From contig JAETXT010000001.1 of assembly GCA_019188255.1 (NCBI GenBank), positions 1,612,001 through 1,676,000 on the forward strand: a stretch of 64,000 bases of DNA. The letters are read 5' to 3'. Below the pieces are notes generated by a model. The model saw only the letters and a list, made by a program, of their open reading frames with translations. It was not told where the DNA came from and did not search any database. Positions 36,066 to 47,004 of the stretch are shown here, one piece after another. This stretch comes from Verticillium longisporum (taxonomy: Eukaryota; Ascomycota; Sordariomycetes; Glomerellales; Plectosphaerellaceae). Position numbers and translations under genes: made by a program. The first letter of the stretch is position 1. Each line of letters starts with the position of its first letter.

Positions 36066-37098
36066 ATGCCTTTCACCATGAAGACCGCTCTCGTCGCCGC
36101 CCTGGCCGCCGTTGCCACCGCCTTTCCCGCTGCGCCCAGGCTCAACGCCGAGCAGATGAAGCTGTACCATCTGGCCAAGCGACAGAACGCCGATGCGCAA
36201 CAGGGAGGCCTGACAGATATTGACATTCTGCAATTGTGAGTCCTCCTAACCGAGTCCTCCTGACTTCGCGTCACCCACTATATAGAATCGTCAGCTGACC
36301 AAACACAGCGCCCTGACGCTTGAGTGGCTTGAGGGTACCTTCTACCAGCAAGGCTTCGCCCAGTTCCCGCCCGAGCAGTTTGCCGCTCTTGGCCTGATCG
36401 CCTAGCAGGTCGTTGACTTGACGCAGATCGGCGCCACCCAGATTTCCCACGTCTCCTTGCTGCAGTCTCCCATTGCCCAGGCTGGCACTCAGCCCGTGCA
36501 GCCGTGCCAGTACAACTTTGGCTTCACCGACGCCGCCGGCATGGTCGCGACGGCTGCCGTCCTCGAGAATATTGGCGTCTCGGCCTACCTCGGCGCTGCA
36601 CCCCTCCTTTCGGACAAGTCCATCCTCGGCACTGCCGGCAGCATCCTGACGATTGAGGCCCGCCATCAGTCCTCTATCCGCGTCGCGTCCCAGCAGGTCG
36701 CCGTCCCCCAGGCTTTCGACGCACCCCTCGGCCCCCGCGCCGTCTTCTCCCTCGCCGCCCCCTTCATCACCTCGTGCCCCGAGGGCTCAAACCTCGCCAT
36801 CCAAGCCTTCCCCGCTCTGACGATGACGTCCCCTGCCGCGCCCGCTGCCGTCGCCATTGGCTCCACCATCCAGCTCCAGGCCGACACAACGGCCCAGCCC
36901 GTCGCTTGCGGTTTCACCTCGGGCGGAGTCTCCCCCGGCGGTACCGCCTTCACCGCTTTCAACCCCCAGACGGGCTGCGAGGTGCCCCAGGGCTTGGCCG
37001 GTGTGACCTACGTGACGCTCACCAGCTCTGCCCCCATCAACGGCGCCTTGACCGACGACATCACCCTGGCTGGCCCCATGGTGTTGACCATCTCCTAG
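36066..37098 (+). pseudogene. RDS1-like secreted ferritin-fold protein, in-frame TAG
   Basis: Resembles Rds1, a stress/nutrient-responsive fungal protein with a ferritin-like helical domain; the biochemical role is unknown. A signal peptide is evident (MKTALVAALAAVATAFPAA, using the second Met), then a KR site. Exons 36066-36235 and 36309-37098 join in phase 2 to give DIDILQFALTLEWLEGTFYQQGF, the family signature. At 36403-36405 a TAG interrupts GLIA-stop-QVVDLTQIG; relatives read straight through here, and a CAG to TAG change would explain it. The frame is otherwise open for a further 231 codons to VLTIS with good codon use. So this is either a recent pseudogene, a read-through case or a base error. 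It is not a homopolymer slip. Confidence 0.72.
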
Positions 37099-38099
37099 TC
37101 GGTCTCGGCACAAGGACGGCGGATCGGGTGGCTGGAGAATAGAGAACATATGAAGGATGTACTTCTCATGAGAGGAAAGAAATAGAGGGACCTAATACGT
37201 TCGAAGATAGTCCAAGCCAACTCGACAAAAATCTCGTCCACTCTATTCCTCTTCCTCTCCGTCGACTTCTTTTCTCCTCTTTCGCCACCTCACGCCGGAC
37301 TATATGGGCGGGCGTGTTATTTCTTTTCTTCACTACAGGCCGGGGAAGACCGGCTTCGAAAAGGGGTCACCTCTAATCTCGGCACGGCACGGGGACCCTC
37401 CTTCTCCTTTCCCTTTTCTTTAACACTTGTCAAGAAAGTTTCTCTTTATTGTTGCAGATACCTACAGAGCACGCAAGAAGGTGCCGTTGCATGGCAGTGG
37501 TCGTGGTCGGGGTGCGGGTGGAGGAAAATAGGGGCAATGTCTCATGATACCATTTTGTCTTGACAATAGAATCCATGCGGAAGCAAAATCACATGACGTG
37601 GATTACCACAACCTTTCGTGCTAAACTGCTATTTCGTGAGTCTTGACAGAAGGAAACTGACAGCTCGCCCCAGTTGACACTGGCAACGCAGCCTACGCCT
37701 CATCGCCGAAGTTGATTCCATCAGGCAGATGATCACTGGCAGCGTCTCCGCGATCAATGCGGCCTTCGCGTCCTTCTCATAGCCTCTTGCCCTCGTCTTC
37801 TAGGATTACTTTCCCGAATGTAGCGCAACTTAGTATCAGCCCCCATAAGACTTCTCTACAGCGACCCAAATGGCCCATAAATGTGAGGCATGTAAAAGAC
37901 CCTCGATAAATCAACGCGTGTTTCATGTGCGTTTATGCGAGGACCAAACCAGCCCGATGAATAATCAACGAGTGAGAGCATTCGTTTGAAGCTGATAATA
38001 GCCGTGAAACCGGTTCCGGCCTTGACCGTCGATAACCCTTGAAAATCAGAGGATGTTGCGCAATCACCATTTTCGGACGTCTCGAATAGTGAAGATAGC
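37099..38099. other. Intergenic, nothing recognised
   Basis: Pyrimidine-rich 3' flank of the RDS1-like gene, then AT-richer DNA with many stops in all frames. No feature found. Confidence 0.45.
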
Positions 38100-38604
38100 T
38101 AACGACGACCTGTCCTGCCTGTCTCTGGGCTCAGCAGACCCTCGCCGCTCTCAGCTGACACAGCTCGAGCGACTTGCCTCTGCCCGTGCAAGGCTTCCCC
38201 CGACACTCCTTGTCCTCGCGGGGTCTCGTGCGGGTGGCCGAAGACTGTGACGCGGATAGAGGCGGCGTAGCGCGCCGCGAGCTAGGCGATCGACCGGTTC
38301 GAGTCCCGATGCATCTGTCGCCGGTAGAGCTGGTAGTCGAGCTTGTAGTAAATTTCTGCGATGAGCAACAGGATCTGCAGGTTGCCTGCGCAGCGCAGAA
38401 CCGAGTAGCTGCCTGCGCGCCGCATCGAAGCTGCCGCATCGCTACCAGGCAGTGTGCCGTGCTCGTTACCACGGCGTCGTCCATCCAGCTGGCCGGGATG
38501 AATTTGGAGGTGAACGGCAGCACTAGGTCAGCTGGGTGTATCTCGTAGTTTGGCAACGACGGGGTGGACGTGCAGAAGGTAGGTTCCCTGTCGTGTATCG
38601 TCAT
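38100..38604 (-). pseudogene. Unidentified broken ORF
   Basis: I do not recognise this gene. The minus-strand frame from 38604 begins MTIHDREPTF and reads sensibly to about 38460 (SKFIPASWMDDAVVTSTAH). Protein-like text then continues in a second frame from about 38440 (GNLQILLLIAEIYYKLDYQL), as if one base were missing in between. That frame hits TAG at 38282-38284 and continues open after it (LAARYAASIRVTVFGHPHE). The hydrophobic/amphipathic pattern and the join suggest a once-coding sequence. It lies between two other genes with in-frame stops. It could also be chance, so confidence is low. Confidence 0.35.
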
Positions 38605-39347
38605 GACTGGCTTGTTAGTGTGTGCATCCTGCCAAAAGGAGAGGTTGAGCTGAGAATGGTAGATGGCAGCTGACGTATTCGGTGCGATGTTGTGTTCCTT
38701 CGACGAAGCATCCAGCGTCAGCCTTTAGATAGTCCGGTCACATTATTCTCTTGAGCGCCTCGGGCGCGCCGCACCTCCAGCGCACAAAAAAAAGAAAAAA
38801 AAAAGAACCCTCTGGCCGTCTTCTCGCAAGCAACACGGAAAAAGCAAGAAGCGCACCAGCAACATAATGGTTTCGCACACTTTTCTGTGGTGTGCACGAC
38901 CTTTAACGGCGTCCGACAAGGGCAATGATTGACTAGCCGGGCCTGTGACATACCGGTCGACGTGAGATCAGGCCGGGGGCACCATCCGTTGATAGTATCT
39001 GTTTGGCGGCTTCGTTGTGGCGGTTCGATGCTGCCATGCCATTTGAACTGTTAGATGGCGAGCGCGGTGGAACAAGGCTCGAGGCGACGGCAGCTGGGTG
39101 CGCATGAGACATCTGCGCGATACACGACGACTCTGTATACGCCTGCACGGCAGTCACGCAGCTTGCTGTTACAAGAAACTGAATTCGATAGACCTACTCG
39201 CGGCAACTATAGGAGAAAACAAGAGAACACGATGCATCGGTGCCCTGGAGCGTTTCTATCGAACCCGGAGAATACCTACAATGCAGACACCCGGCACGAC
39301 TCGACGCGACTCGGAAGCCTGAACGCGCTGTCGCCGCCGCCGCCCAT
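38605..39347. other. Intergenic downstream of VMA1
   Basis: Contains an A-rich tract at 38786-38806 and no ORF I would support. Confidence 0.4.
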
Positions 39348-41676
39348 CTACTCGTCCATGACCGAGGCAAACTTGTCCAGCAATTGCTGGTGGATGCCCT
39401 CGTACTACGGCGGGTCAGCATGATCTCCTCGCACAATACACACGGCGTTCGACGCAGGGGGCACGTACCTTCTTGCAAATCTGCTCCTCGCCGTCCGAGG
39501 GAACCTCGAACTTGAGCTGACGCAGCTGGCTCTGCAGCTCGCCCGTCGCGTCGCGGACCTTGGCCCAGCTCTGGCCCTGCGCGATGCGCTTCTGTACCCC
39601 GTCGTCGGAGCCCACCATGAGCTACATCATGCATTCGGTCTTCCAGATTGGGCAGAACTGGACGTAGTCTGAGTAGCCGTACTGATGGAGGAAGTCTTCC
39701 TTGATGATCGACGCCATGTCGAGCGTGATCTTGTCGGGGTCGGACAGCGCGCTCTTGCCGACTAGCTGCACGACCTGGTCAAGCTCCTCCGAGTCGGAAA
39801 GGAGCTGCTTGATGCGGTCACGGAGGCGGGGAAATCAGGGTAGTCCTTCTCGTACCACTTGTCCAGGACGTTGGTGTACTTGGAGTAGCTGAGCGACGTG
39901 TTGATCGAGGGAAGTGCTTGCGCTGCGCGAGCTTCTTGTCGAGACCCCAGAAGACTTGCACGATACCGAGCGTCGAACTTGTGACGGGGTCGGAGAAATC
40001 ACCACCGGGCGGGCTGACGGCACCGACAATGCTGACACTGCCGAGACGGTCGGGCGAGCCGAGCGTCTGGATACGGCCGGCACGCTCGTAGAAAGAGGCG
40101 AGCTTGGCACTGAGGTAAGCGGGGAAACCCTGATCAGCGGGCATCTCTCCGAGACGGCCGGAAATCTCACGAAGAGCCTCGGCCCATCGAGAGGACGAGT
40201 CAGCCATCATGGCGACGTCGAGACCCTGGTCACGGAAGTACTCGGCGACCGTAATTCCGGTGTAGATGGAGGCCTCACGGGCGGCGACGGGCATGTTGGA
40301 GGTGTTGGCGATGAGCGTCGTGCGCTTCATGATGGGCTCCTTGCGACCGTCGACATCAATGGTGAGCTCGGGGAAATCCTTCAGGACCTCAGCCATCTCG
40401 TTGCCACGCTCACCGCATCCGACGTAGACGATGACGTCCGAGTTGGAGAACTTGGAGACGGACTGCGAAATGACCGTCTTGCCGCAGCCGAAAGCGCCGG
40501 GAATGGCGACGGTGCCACCAAGCACACTGGGGTAGAGGGCGTCGAGCACGCGCTGGCCGACGATGAAGGGCTCGGTCGCAGACAGCCTCTCGGTCGAGGG
40601 ACGGGGCACTCGCACAGGCCAGACCTGCATCATGGGGTACTCCGTCTTCTTGCCGTCAAACTCGACCTCGAGGATCTTCTGATCGACGGTGTAGCTGCCC
40701 TTGCCGGCGATCTTGGTGATGGTACCGCGGGCGCGAGGCGGGAACAGAATCCTGTGGGTGCTGATGAACGAGTTCTCGTAGACGGTACCCCTGACATCAC
40801 CGCCCGAGATGTGATCGCCAACCATCAGGGTCGGGGTGAAGTACCACTCCCTCTCGCGGTCGAGCGCAGCGAGAACGTTGCCACGGGGAATGAAGATGGA
40901 CTTGGTCTCCTCGCTAATCTTGGCCAGAGGACGCTGGATACCATCGTAGATTCCGTTCAGAAGGCCAGGGCCCAGCTCGACGGACAGGGGCTTTCCGGTT
41001 CGCAGGACAGGGTCGCCGACGGTGACACCAGCTATTCGCTCGTCAGAAGGGCGTAGATAGCGTCGTGGGGGGCGGCAAGCGCGACATACCGGTCTCCTCG
41101 TAGACCTGGATGGTGGCTTGGTCACCGTTAATTCGGATGACCTCACCAACCAGGTTCTCGTGGCCAACTTTGACCTAGATGCACACATGTAAGAGACAAC
41201 GAACAATTCACACAGACTTGTTGGATCGCAACCCACCAACTCATACATAGCAACACCGATCAGGTCCTCGGCGACAATGACGGGTCTGCACTCGGGTTAG
41301 TCGTGAGGGGTTTCGAAGGGGGGAGGGCAGCGGCGCGCTGGTCGGCGGTCGTCTGGAGAGAGCTGAGAAACGAACCCGGAGACGGAGAAGATCTTGCCTG
41401 TGCAGCCATTTGTTAGACATTGAATAACCAAGAAAGATACACGATGCAGGTGGGGACAATCAATTCTTACCAGAGTTGAGCTCATCTTCGCCGCCCTTGT
41501 TGCCTTTCTGCGTCGCGAAGCCTAGTCAGCGAAAGTCCGTCACCGAATGTCGTCAACACCTCTCGGTGGGGCAAAAGCATCATCTCCCGCACGGGGAATG
41601 CAACTAGGAGAGAGCGATAGAGACCAAGGCAGGACGGCTTGGGGGGGAGAGGAAGGGCGCAGCTTACGGGAGCCAT
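39348..41676 (-). CDS. VMA1: V-ATPase catalytic subunit A, broken near the C-terminus
   Basis: Subunit A of the V1 sector hydrolyses ATP to drive proton pumping into vacuoles. Exons: 41668-41676 (only MAP), 41471-41507, 41376-41397, 41237-41285, 41090-41174, 39469-41031 and 39348-39404. The short 5' exons spell [20 protein letters not shown] and [17 protein letters not shown] in phase. The P-loop GAFGCGKT, the [12 protein letters not shown] block and the [23 protein letters not shown] region are intact. No intein is present. Breaks: the runs at 39909-39911 and 39828-39831 each need one extra base. Then TAG at 39622-39624 falls after ECMM, where relatives have WMMKLM, and the next ten residues are unusually diverged (GSDDGVQKR). 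The frame resumes with [17 protein letters not shown] and ends in DKFASVMDE. The exon-3 donor (GTTCGT) is weak. Substitutions around the stop suggest either true decay or a poor consensus. Confidence 0.85.
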
Positions 41677-42924
41677 GCTGGGCGGTGGTGAAGGCGCTCG
41701 TTCTTTGGATGCTTCGATGTCTTCGGGAAGCACGAGCTTGGGGATTGGGAGGTTCGGGGTCGGAGTGGTGGATGGCGGGAACCGGAAGGTTTTGGGAGGA
41801 GATGATGGTAGAGGTTGAGCAGAAGCTACGTCGAGAGCTGCAGCGACAGCAACAGTAGCGGCACCAGCAGCAGCCGCAGTAGCAGGCCAGGCCAAGGCAG
41901 CCTGGTGCTGGACGAGAGGCGCGGGCAGACCGAGCACGGGCGGACTTGGCAGCGGTTCTGTGGCTGGACCTCGCCCTGAGGCTGTGGCTGGACCTCGCTC
42001 TGTGGCAGTGTCTGTGGCTGTGGCTGTGGCTGCAGACGAGGCTGGTGAGCCGCCGAAACGTGCAGGAGGTGCAGGCGCGGGCGCGGGTGGAGGCGATGAT
42101 GTAGGCCCGAACGACGGCGACAGCGGGTTGGCTTGGTCCTGTTTCTCGCGCACGAGCAAGTCGACGAGCGAAGGGCGCGCCTTGAGACGTGGGCGTAATC
42201 CGGGCTGCATGCACCTGGTGGCACCTTGCGATACCTGTCAAGCAACCACGGGTATGAACGGTAGACGTGGGCGCTGTGTCGTTGCGTCGATGGTGATGTC
42301 GCTCGCTGTTCTTGGATGTTGAGGTACGTGGACCAACCGACCGCAGCTGTCGGAAACGGGGGCGATTGAACCCCCCTGGTTTGCTGGCAGGGTTCAATCC
42401 TACCTACCTCTAAGGTAGGTACCTTCCCTAGTGAGGCAGGTAGGTAGGTACTTTCTTTCCTCTTGGAGCCCCTACAACGAGTTTCATCCCCAGGACCCTT
42501 CCTCCTCAAGGCCAGGAATTCCTCACCATCATAGGTACTCATGTTTCATGTCCTGCACTTCATGTCATGCGTCATTATCATTATCCTACATGGCGCTTTA
42601 CGTCCATACAAACAACCCTCCTAGAGACACCAAGAGCACTCCATTTCCACGCCACCTCTCAGATCCAAACCATCTCGTGCTCATCTGTTCTAGTCCTGAA
42701 CTGATACCGTTGATCCAAGCCTCCCCGTCTTCGGCTTTCATATGTTCAGAAAGGGCCCATGCCCACTCTTGCCGTGCTATATACGTTGTGCCGGGTTGCT
42801 GCCCAGCCAGTTGCTTTTCTTGTTTCTGTTGTGACCAAATACCGTCGCGCTCCCAAGTGCACCCGTCGTGTTCTTCAGTCGTTAATGATACATGATGGAA
42901 GCGTGAAAGCACACGTGTGCCCGC
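41677..42924. other. 1.25 kb intergenic, VMA1 promoter
   Basis: Upstream of VMA1 and downstream of the DUF4048 gene. Contains imperfect TGTGGC repeats (41.95-42.03 kb) and a TACCTA-type inverted repeat (42.40-42.45 kb). Open frames are repeat-driven and not supported. Confidence 0.45.
42397..42451. repeat. ACCTACCT/AGGTAGGT inverted repeat
   Basis: ACCTACCT, a 3-base loop and AGGTAGGT form a perfect 8-bp hairpin, followed by further GGTAGGTAGGTAC copies. It is the densest copy of a motif seen in several intergenic spaces of this window. Confidence 0.7.
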
Positions 42925-44878
42925 TCACGCATGATTCTCCTTGGACGCAACAGGCGTGTCTCGCTCGCGCGGGGGCGGGGTGAGACTCTTCTCCCACTCA
43001 TCCATGAGAATGTTAGCCGTTCGTTTGATGTTGCTGGGAGAGAGCCGGTTGACCACGTTTGGCAGGATTTCCTCAAGCTTGGTCGGCGAGAGAATCGGCG
43101 TCGCAGAGCGCTCGACTCTGGTGTCAATTGCCATGGCTGCCCGGGACGATTTCTTTTTACTAGTCACAAATCGTCTTAGTAACAATGCTCACAGCCCTCC
43201 GTCTGAATTCAGGATGTTCTTACAGTGGTGTCTCGTTCTCGTCAGCCTTCTCGGGAATGGACGCTATCCCTTCACCGCCGCTGACGGTCGACCCGCTCCA
43301 GCGCGTCGACTTGACCGAGGAGACTGAGGGAGACTCCCAGTTTGACCAGTCATTGTCGTCAATCGAGTCGAACGACAGTGGTGTCCAGGAGAAGTGCTTC
43401 GCCTTGTTCTTTGCCTTTGCAAGGGGCCGTTCCAGTGATGTTGAAGATCGAGAAGGCGTCTCCGCGGCGGGGCCGTCAAAGGCCGTGTCGAGGCCCGCCC
43501 GGGGACGCATGGAGCTCGACGCCTTGATCGTCTCCTGGTCGGCAGCAAACGAAACCGGCCGTTCTTTTCTAGTCGGTGCGTCCTGCGTGCTCTGGCGGAG
43601 GCTCCGGCCGTTGATGGGCTCATCACCAACGGTTGCCTGGCGAATGTCTTCCACAAAGCTCCAGAGGCCTGACTTAAAGTCCTCGGCAATTTGCTTGACA
43701 CCTTGCTGGTTCGGGTGATAAGACCGGGGTTGCCACGATGCGCGTTTTGACAATGCCGGATTGACAAAGGGCTGGGCAATGGGTGGGATCTCGGGTGAAG
43801 TCATGCCATCGGAGTCCTCGTGCACGGAGAACCCACCATCCGTCTTCGCAGGGGAGAGCAAGGACAATGTTCTGGTGTGGCCGCCTCTCATGACGCGCCT
43901 CCGATGTTCCTTGGGCGAGTTCTGGCTTTGCAGGAACGCTTTACGCCGGTCTAGATCTACGCTGCGCCTGGCAGCGGAAAGATCCTCGGGTGCGCCCCCG
44001 TTGAGCTGGGGTCCCAGAGGTCGTAATGGCTCGATATGGCGGCCCCGGTTCCGCTTCTGGTGTGCCTCTTGTGTGGTCCAGTGCTTCTTCAGCTTGAGAA
44101 GCTCTTCTTCTGCACGGGCCAGCTCTTCCCTGAGCTCGAGCACCTTTCTCTCTTGAGTCGCTATCGCAATGATGAAGTCGTTGGCGTCGTCCGGGGAGGC
44201 GAGAGCCGAGTCAATCGGCGTTGCGGGGTAGGAAGACAGAATGGTCGAAGGCGGACGAGACGGATCACTGGTGGGGAGGGCAATGGGAAGTGTCAGCGAG
44301 AGGCGATGGGCGTTGCGTGACGCATTCGACGTTGACCGCGACGAACGACCGACGCAGCAGTCGTCCGCAGGGGGCGGTGGTGGTGGCATGGACTCAGCGT
44401 CCATGTCGGACGAACTGCCCCGCGACAGCTCCGAGGCTGATCTCGTCATTTGGCTCGGGCGTGGTGGCAGTGAGGGCGTCGAGGTGCATGCCACCAGGTG
44501 TGCATCGAGATCTGTCATGGGGGTGACTGGAGCAGCCAATGTTGTTCGGTCGGCGGCGGAGGAGCGGCGACGCAAATGTTGGTTGCTCGCGTCCATGTCG
44601 GCGAGGCCAAGGTGGAGGGCGAGATGCTTCTGGTACTGCAGTTGAAGAATGGCGGGGTCGATCCTGCTCTGCGTTCGTCGATGCTTGTGTAAATGAATGG
44701 CAGACCGCGCGATGTGCAACCTCTTGTGGTGCCGCTGTCTCCCAGCGGAGGAGTGAGCGTGGTTCGTTCTTCTGGCGACGAATGCCTTGGTGTTATTCAG
44801 ATGCTTCCGGTGGTCGTGAAGGAGTGTATCGGAGCAGGACGAGACGAGGGCGAGGCGCAGGAGGAAGATGGCAGTCAT
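42925..44878 (-). CDS. DUF4048 fungal protein
   Basis: Fungal-specific protein resembling DUF4048; no function is established. It is Ser/Pro-rich and largely disordered, with one coiled coil (TQERKVLELREELARAEEEL) and the conserved blocks DPAILQLQYQKHLALHLGLAD near the N-terminus and GVKQIAEDFKSGLWSFVEDI in the middle. The last intron (43160-43223, 64 nt) joins ENETPL to KKKSSRAAMAIDTRVE, and the C-terminal exon (42925-43159) contains LEEILPNVVNRLSPSN and ends in SKENHA. The N-terminus is uncertain: the frame is open to an ATG at 44878, but an upstream exon spliced near the CGCAG before QSRIDPAILQ is possible. No breaks were seen. Confidence 0.7.
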
Positions 44879-46923
44879 GGAGAGAACGAGAGGAAGCTCC
44901 TCATGGTGAGTTGGAGCGTGAGCAGGGCGGCAAGGCAGGGCAAGGTGTGGTGTAGCAGCGATTGTGGACGGGGTAAGGAGATGACAATCGAGGATGTGAT
45001 GCCCTGACCGAGTAAGAAGTGTGTGAAGCCGGGGGGGTCTTGCTTGGGGTCCAGGCCTGGAGGGGAGGGGGGGGATGCGGGCGTGGGTTTGACGGAGAGA
45101 ACGGGGTGTTCGAATGAGCTTTCCAGGCCGATTGACCGTGTTGATTGGGCGAGGCGGAGGGCCTTAGATTGCGACCCTTCAGTGAAGGTAAGGGGCTGAC
45201 AGGGGGGGGGAGCTGCTGTAGTGGTACGCTGTGGGTTTCCTCACTGGTCCTGCAAAGAGAGCCTGGGCCTGACGTCTGGGTAACTGGATACGCCGGAGAA
45301 TGTGATCTCGCGTGTCGTCTCGCCTTTGGAGATGAAATGACGAACAGGGCCACAGCTTTGCTAATTATGGACGAGGATTAGAGACAGGAAGCGGGCGGTA
45401 GACGCAGAGCTGGAGGGAGCATTGATGCCAATTTGATGTTTCGTTTCCCGTCCTGATGCTATGACGCAGCACTGGCCTGATTGGGATGAACCTTGAAAGG
45501 AGTGGAGAAGGGCAACAGCTCTGCTTTGATGCGCAATGTTGATGTTGTTGAACGAGTCGAAATGAATGCTACACGACCAGCCGGGGGGCATGAGAAGTGA
45601 AGCGCGTCAAGAGAGAAAGGGAGACCAAGACCCCTTCGCCAGCTTTCGATCGGATCGGGGCAGGCTGTTTGCTTTATTTAAACACGACAACAAGATGCAC
45701 CATGGTGGGCTCAGACACGGCCAGCCCGGACGGATGCTGCTGCAGGTCTCACGAGACGAGCCCAAGTGACTGGCCAGAGACAACCGGTACATGGTACATG
45801 GGCAGATGGGGGGGTTCCGATACTAATCCCGCCAATTCCCTCACAAAAGTCGGCTGAGCATCGTCGTTGCTCAGGGTCGCTGGGGAGCAACGCTGGTGTC
45901 AGCTGTTGTTTTGCCCGTCGTTCACCACATCAACCGGTGGATCTTCGTATGTTTGAGTTGCGACGATCCACCTCGAGTAGCCCGTATCTCAAGGGCTTGC
46001 AGCAAAGAGGCGTGGAGAAGCATCGCGGGAACCAGGGGGGAACCCCCTTCGACGTCCAGTGCCGTCCCAGTGCCAGCCGTTCGTCGGCTTTCTTTAGGTC
46101 TAGCGGGTCAGCCTGCGTCCGCCGGCCCAGAGGACGGACCCGGAATAGATCATGCACGTCAGGTTGGTACTATGTAACTCCTGGTTTCCAGGGTGATATC
46201 TGCAGGTAATGTACTTGCTTCTCTCTGCTCAGCATGCTGCGTCTTTGCAAATCAAGTCGAGTCGTTCGGCTCGTCCACTCGAGGATTATTTTACCGCTGA
46301 AGATGCTTTATCAGGTAGGTACCTAGGTCAAAGTCAAAGCTGGACAAATTACCTGAATACCCGAATTGAAAGTTCAGCGCGGTGGTGACCTACCAGAGCT
46401 GACGACAGGCGGTGAACCGGTTATTGGAATCGAATCTACCATGACTCCGCAAGATCTCCTCCCCCAATTTCCCCTGACGACTGCTCCCACCAATCATGAG
46501 CTGCTGCCTGTTTTCTCCGCAGCTGGATCCCAAGCCAAAAAGCCAAAGACCCCCCAGCTCTCACGTGACTACATGTCGCGGTCGCGCCTGTGCATTCCTG
46601 TCGTGCACAAGGCGATTGTGCTGTGACGCGGCGCTCCATTCACCTGACGCGCCTGGAAAGCGGGACAGGCATTGAATCTCACGTGCACCACGTTGACCAG
46701 CCCTGCTGCCCCTCACTTGCCCTCAAGATGAATGCCTCATGGCCCACACGGCAAGAGTCTAGGGAGACACAGACAAAGACAGCCAGGCATCAGCCCTCGT
46801 GATAGCCTGGAATGAAAGCCTGCGGTGCGTCCTCGAAACTCACCTCTCCGACCGTCATGTTCCTCGCCGTCTCTTGACCATCAAGCAACCCTTGTTTCGA
46901 GGCCATCATGGTAGGCGAATGCG
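44879..46923. other. 2.0 kb intergenic, divergent promoters
   Basis: Between the DUF4048 gene (-) and the ligase-like gene (+). I found no supported gene. A GGTAGGTACCTAGG motif lies at 46314-46327, and short purine-rich tracts are near 45.05-45.22 kb. Confidence 0.45.
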
Positions 46924-46967
46924 ATGCCATTCTCCTTCGCTCATGTATGTGATCTTTTAGATCAGCT

Positions 46968-47004
<37 letters not shown>

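Noticed and set aside
38225..38320. Possible tRNA from a GGTTCGAGTCC B-box-like sequence at about 38297
   Set aside because: The T-stem has two mismatches and no matching acceptor stem or anticodon arm could be folded.
36403..39624. Altered genetic code (TAG read as sense)
   Set aside because: TRA1, SSD1, MKT1 and others avoid internal TAG, and YIH1 and VMA1 end with TAG as a normal stop.
42360..42400. Second B-box-like GGGTTCAATCC
   Set aside because: No A-box or cloverleaf upstream; it belongs to the TACCTA repeat neighbourhood.
41540..42540. Overlapping long minus-strand frames upstream of VMA1
   Set aside because: Driven by TGTGGC and Ala/Pro-coding repeats; no conserved blocks and no splice structure.
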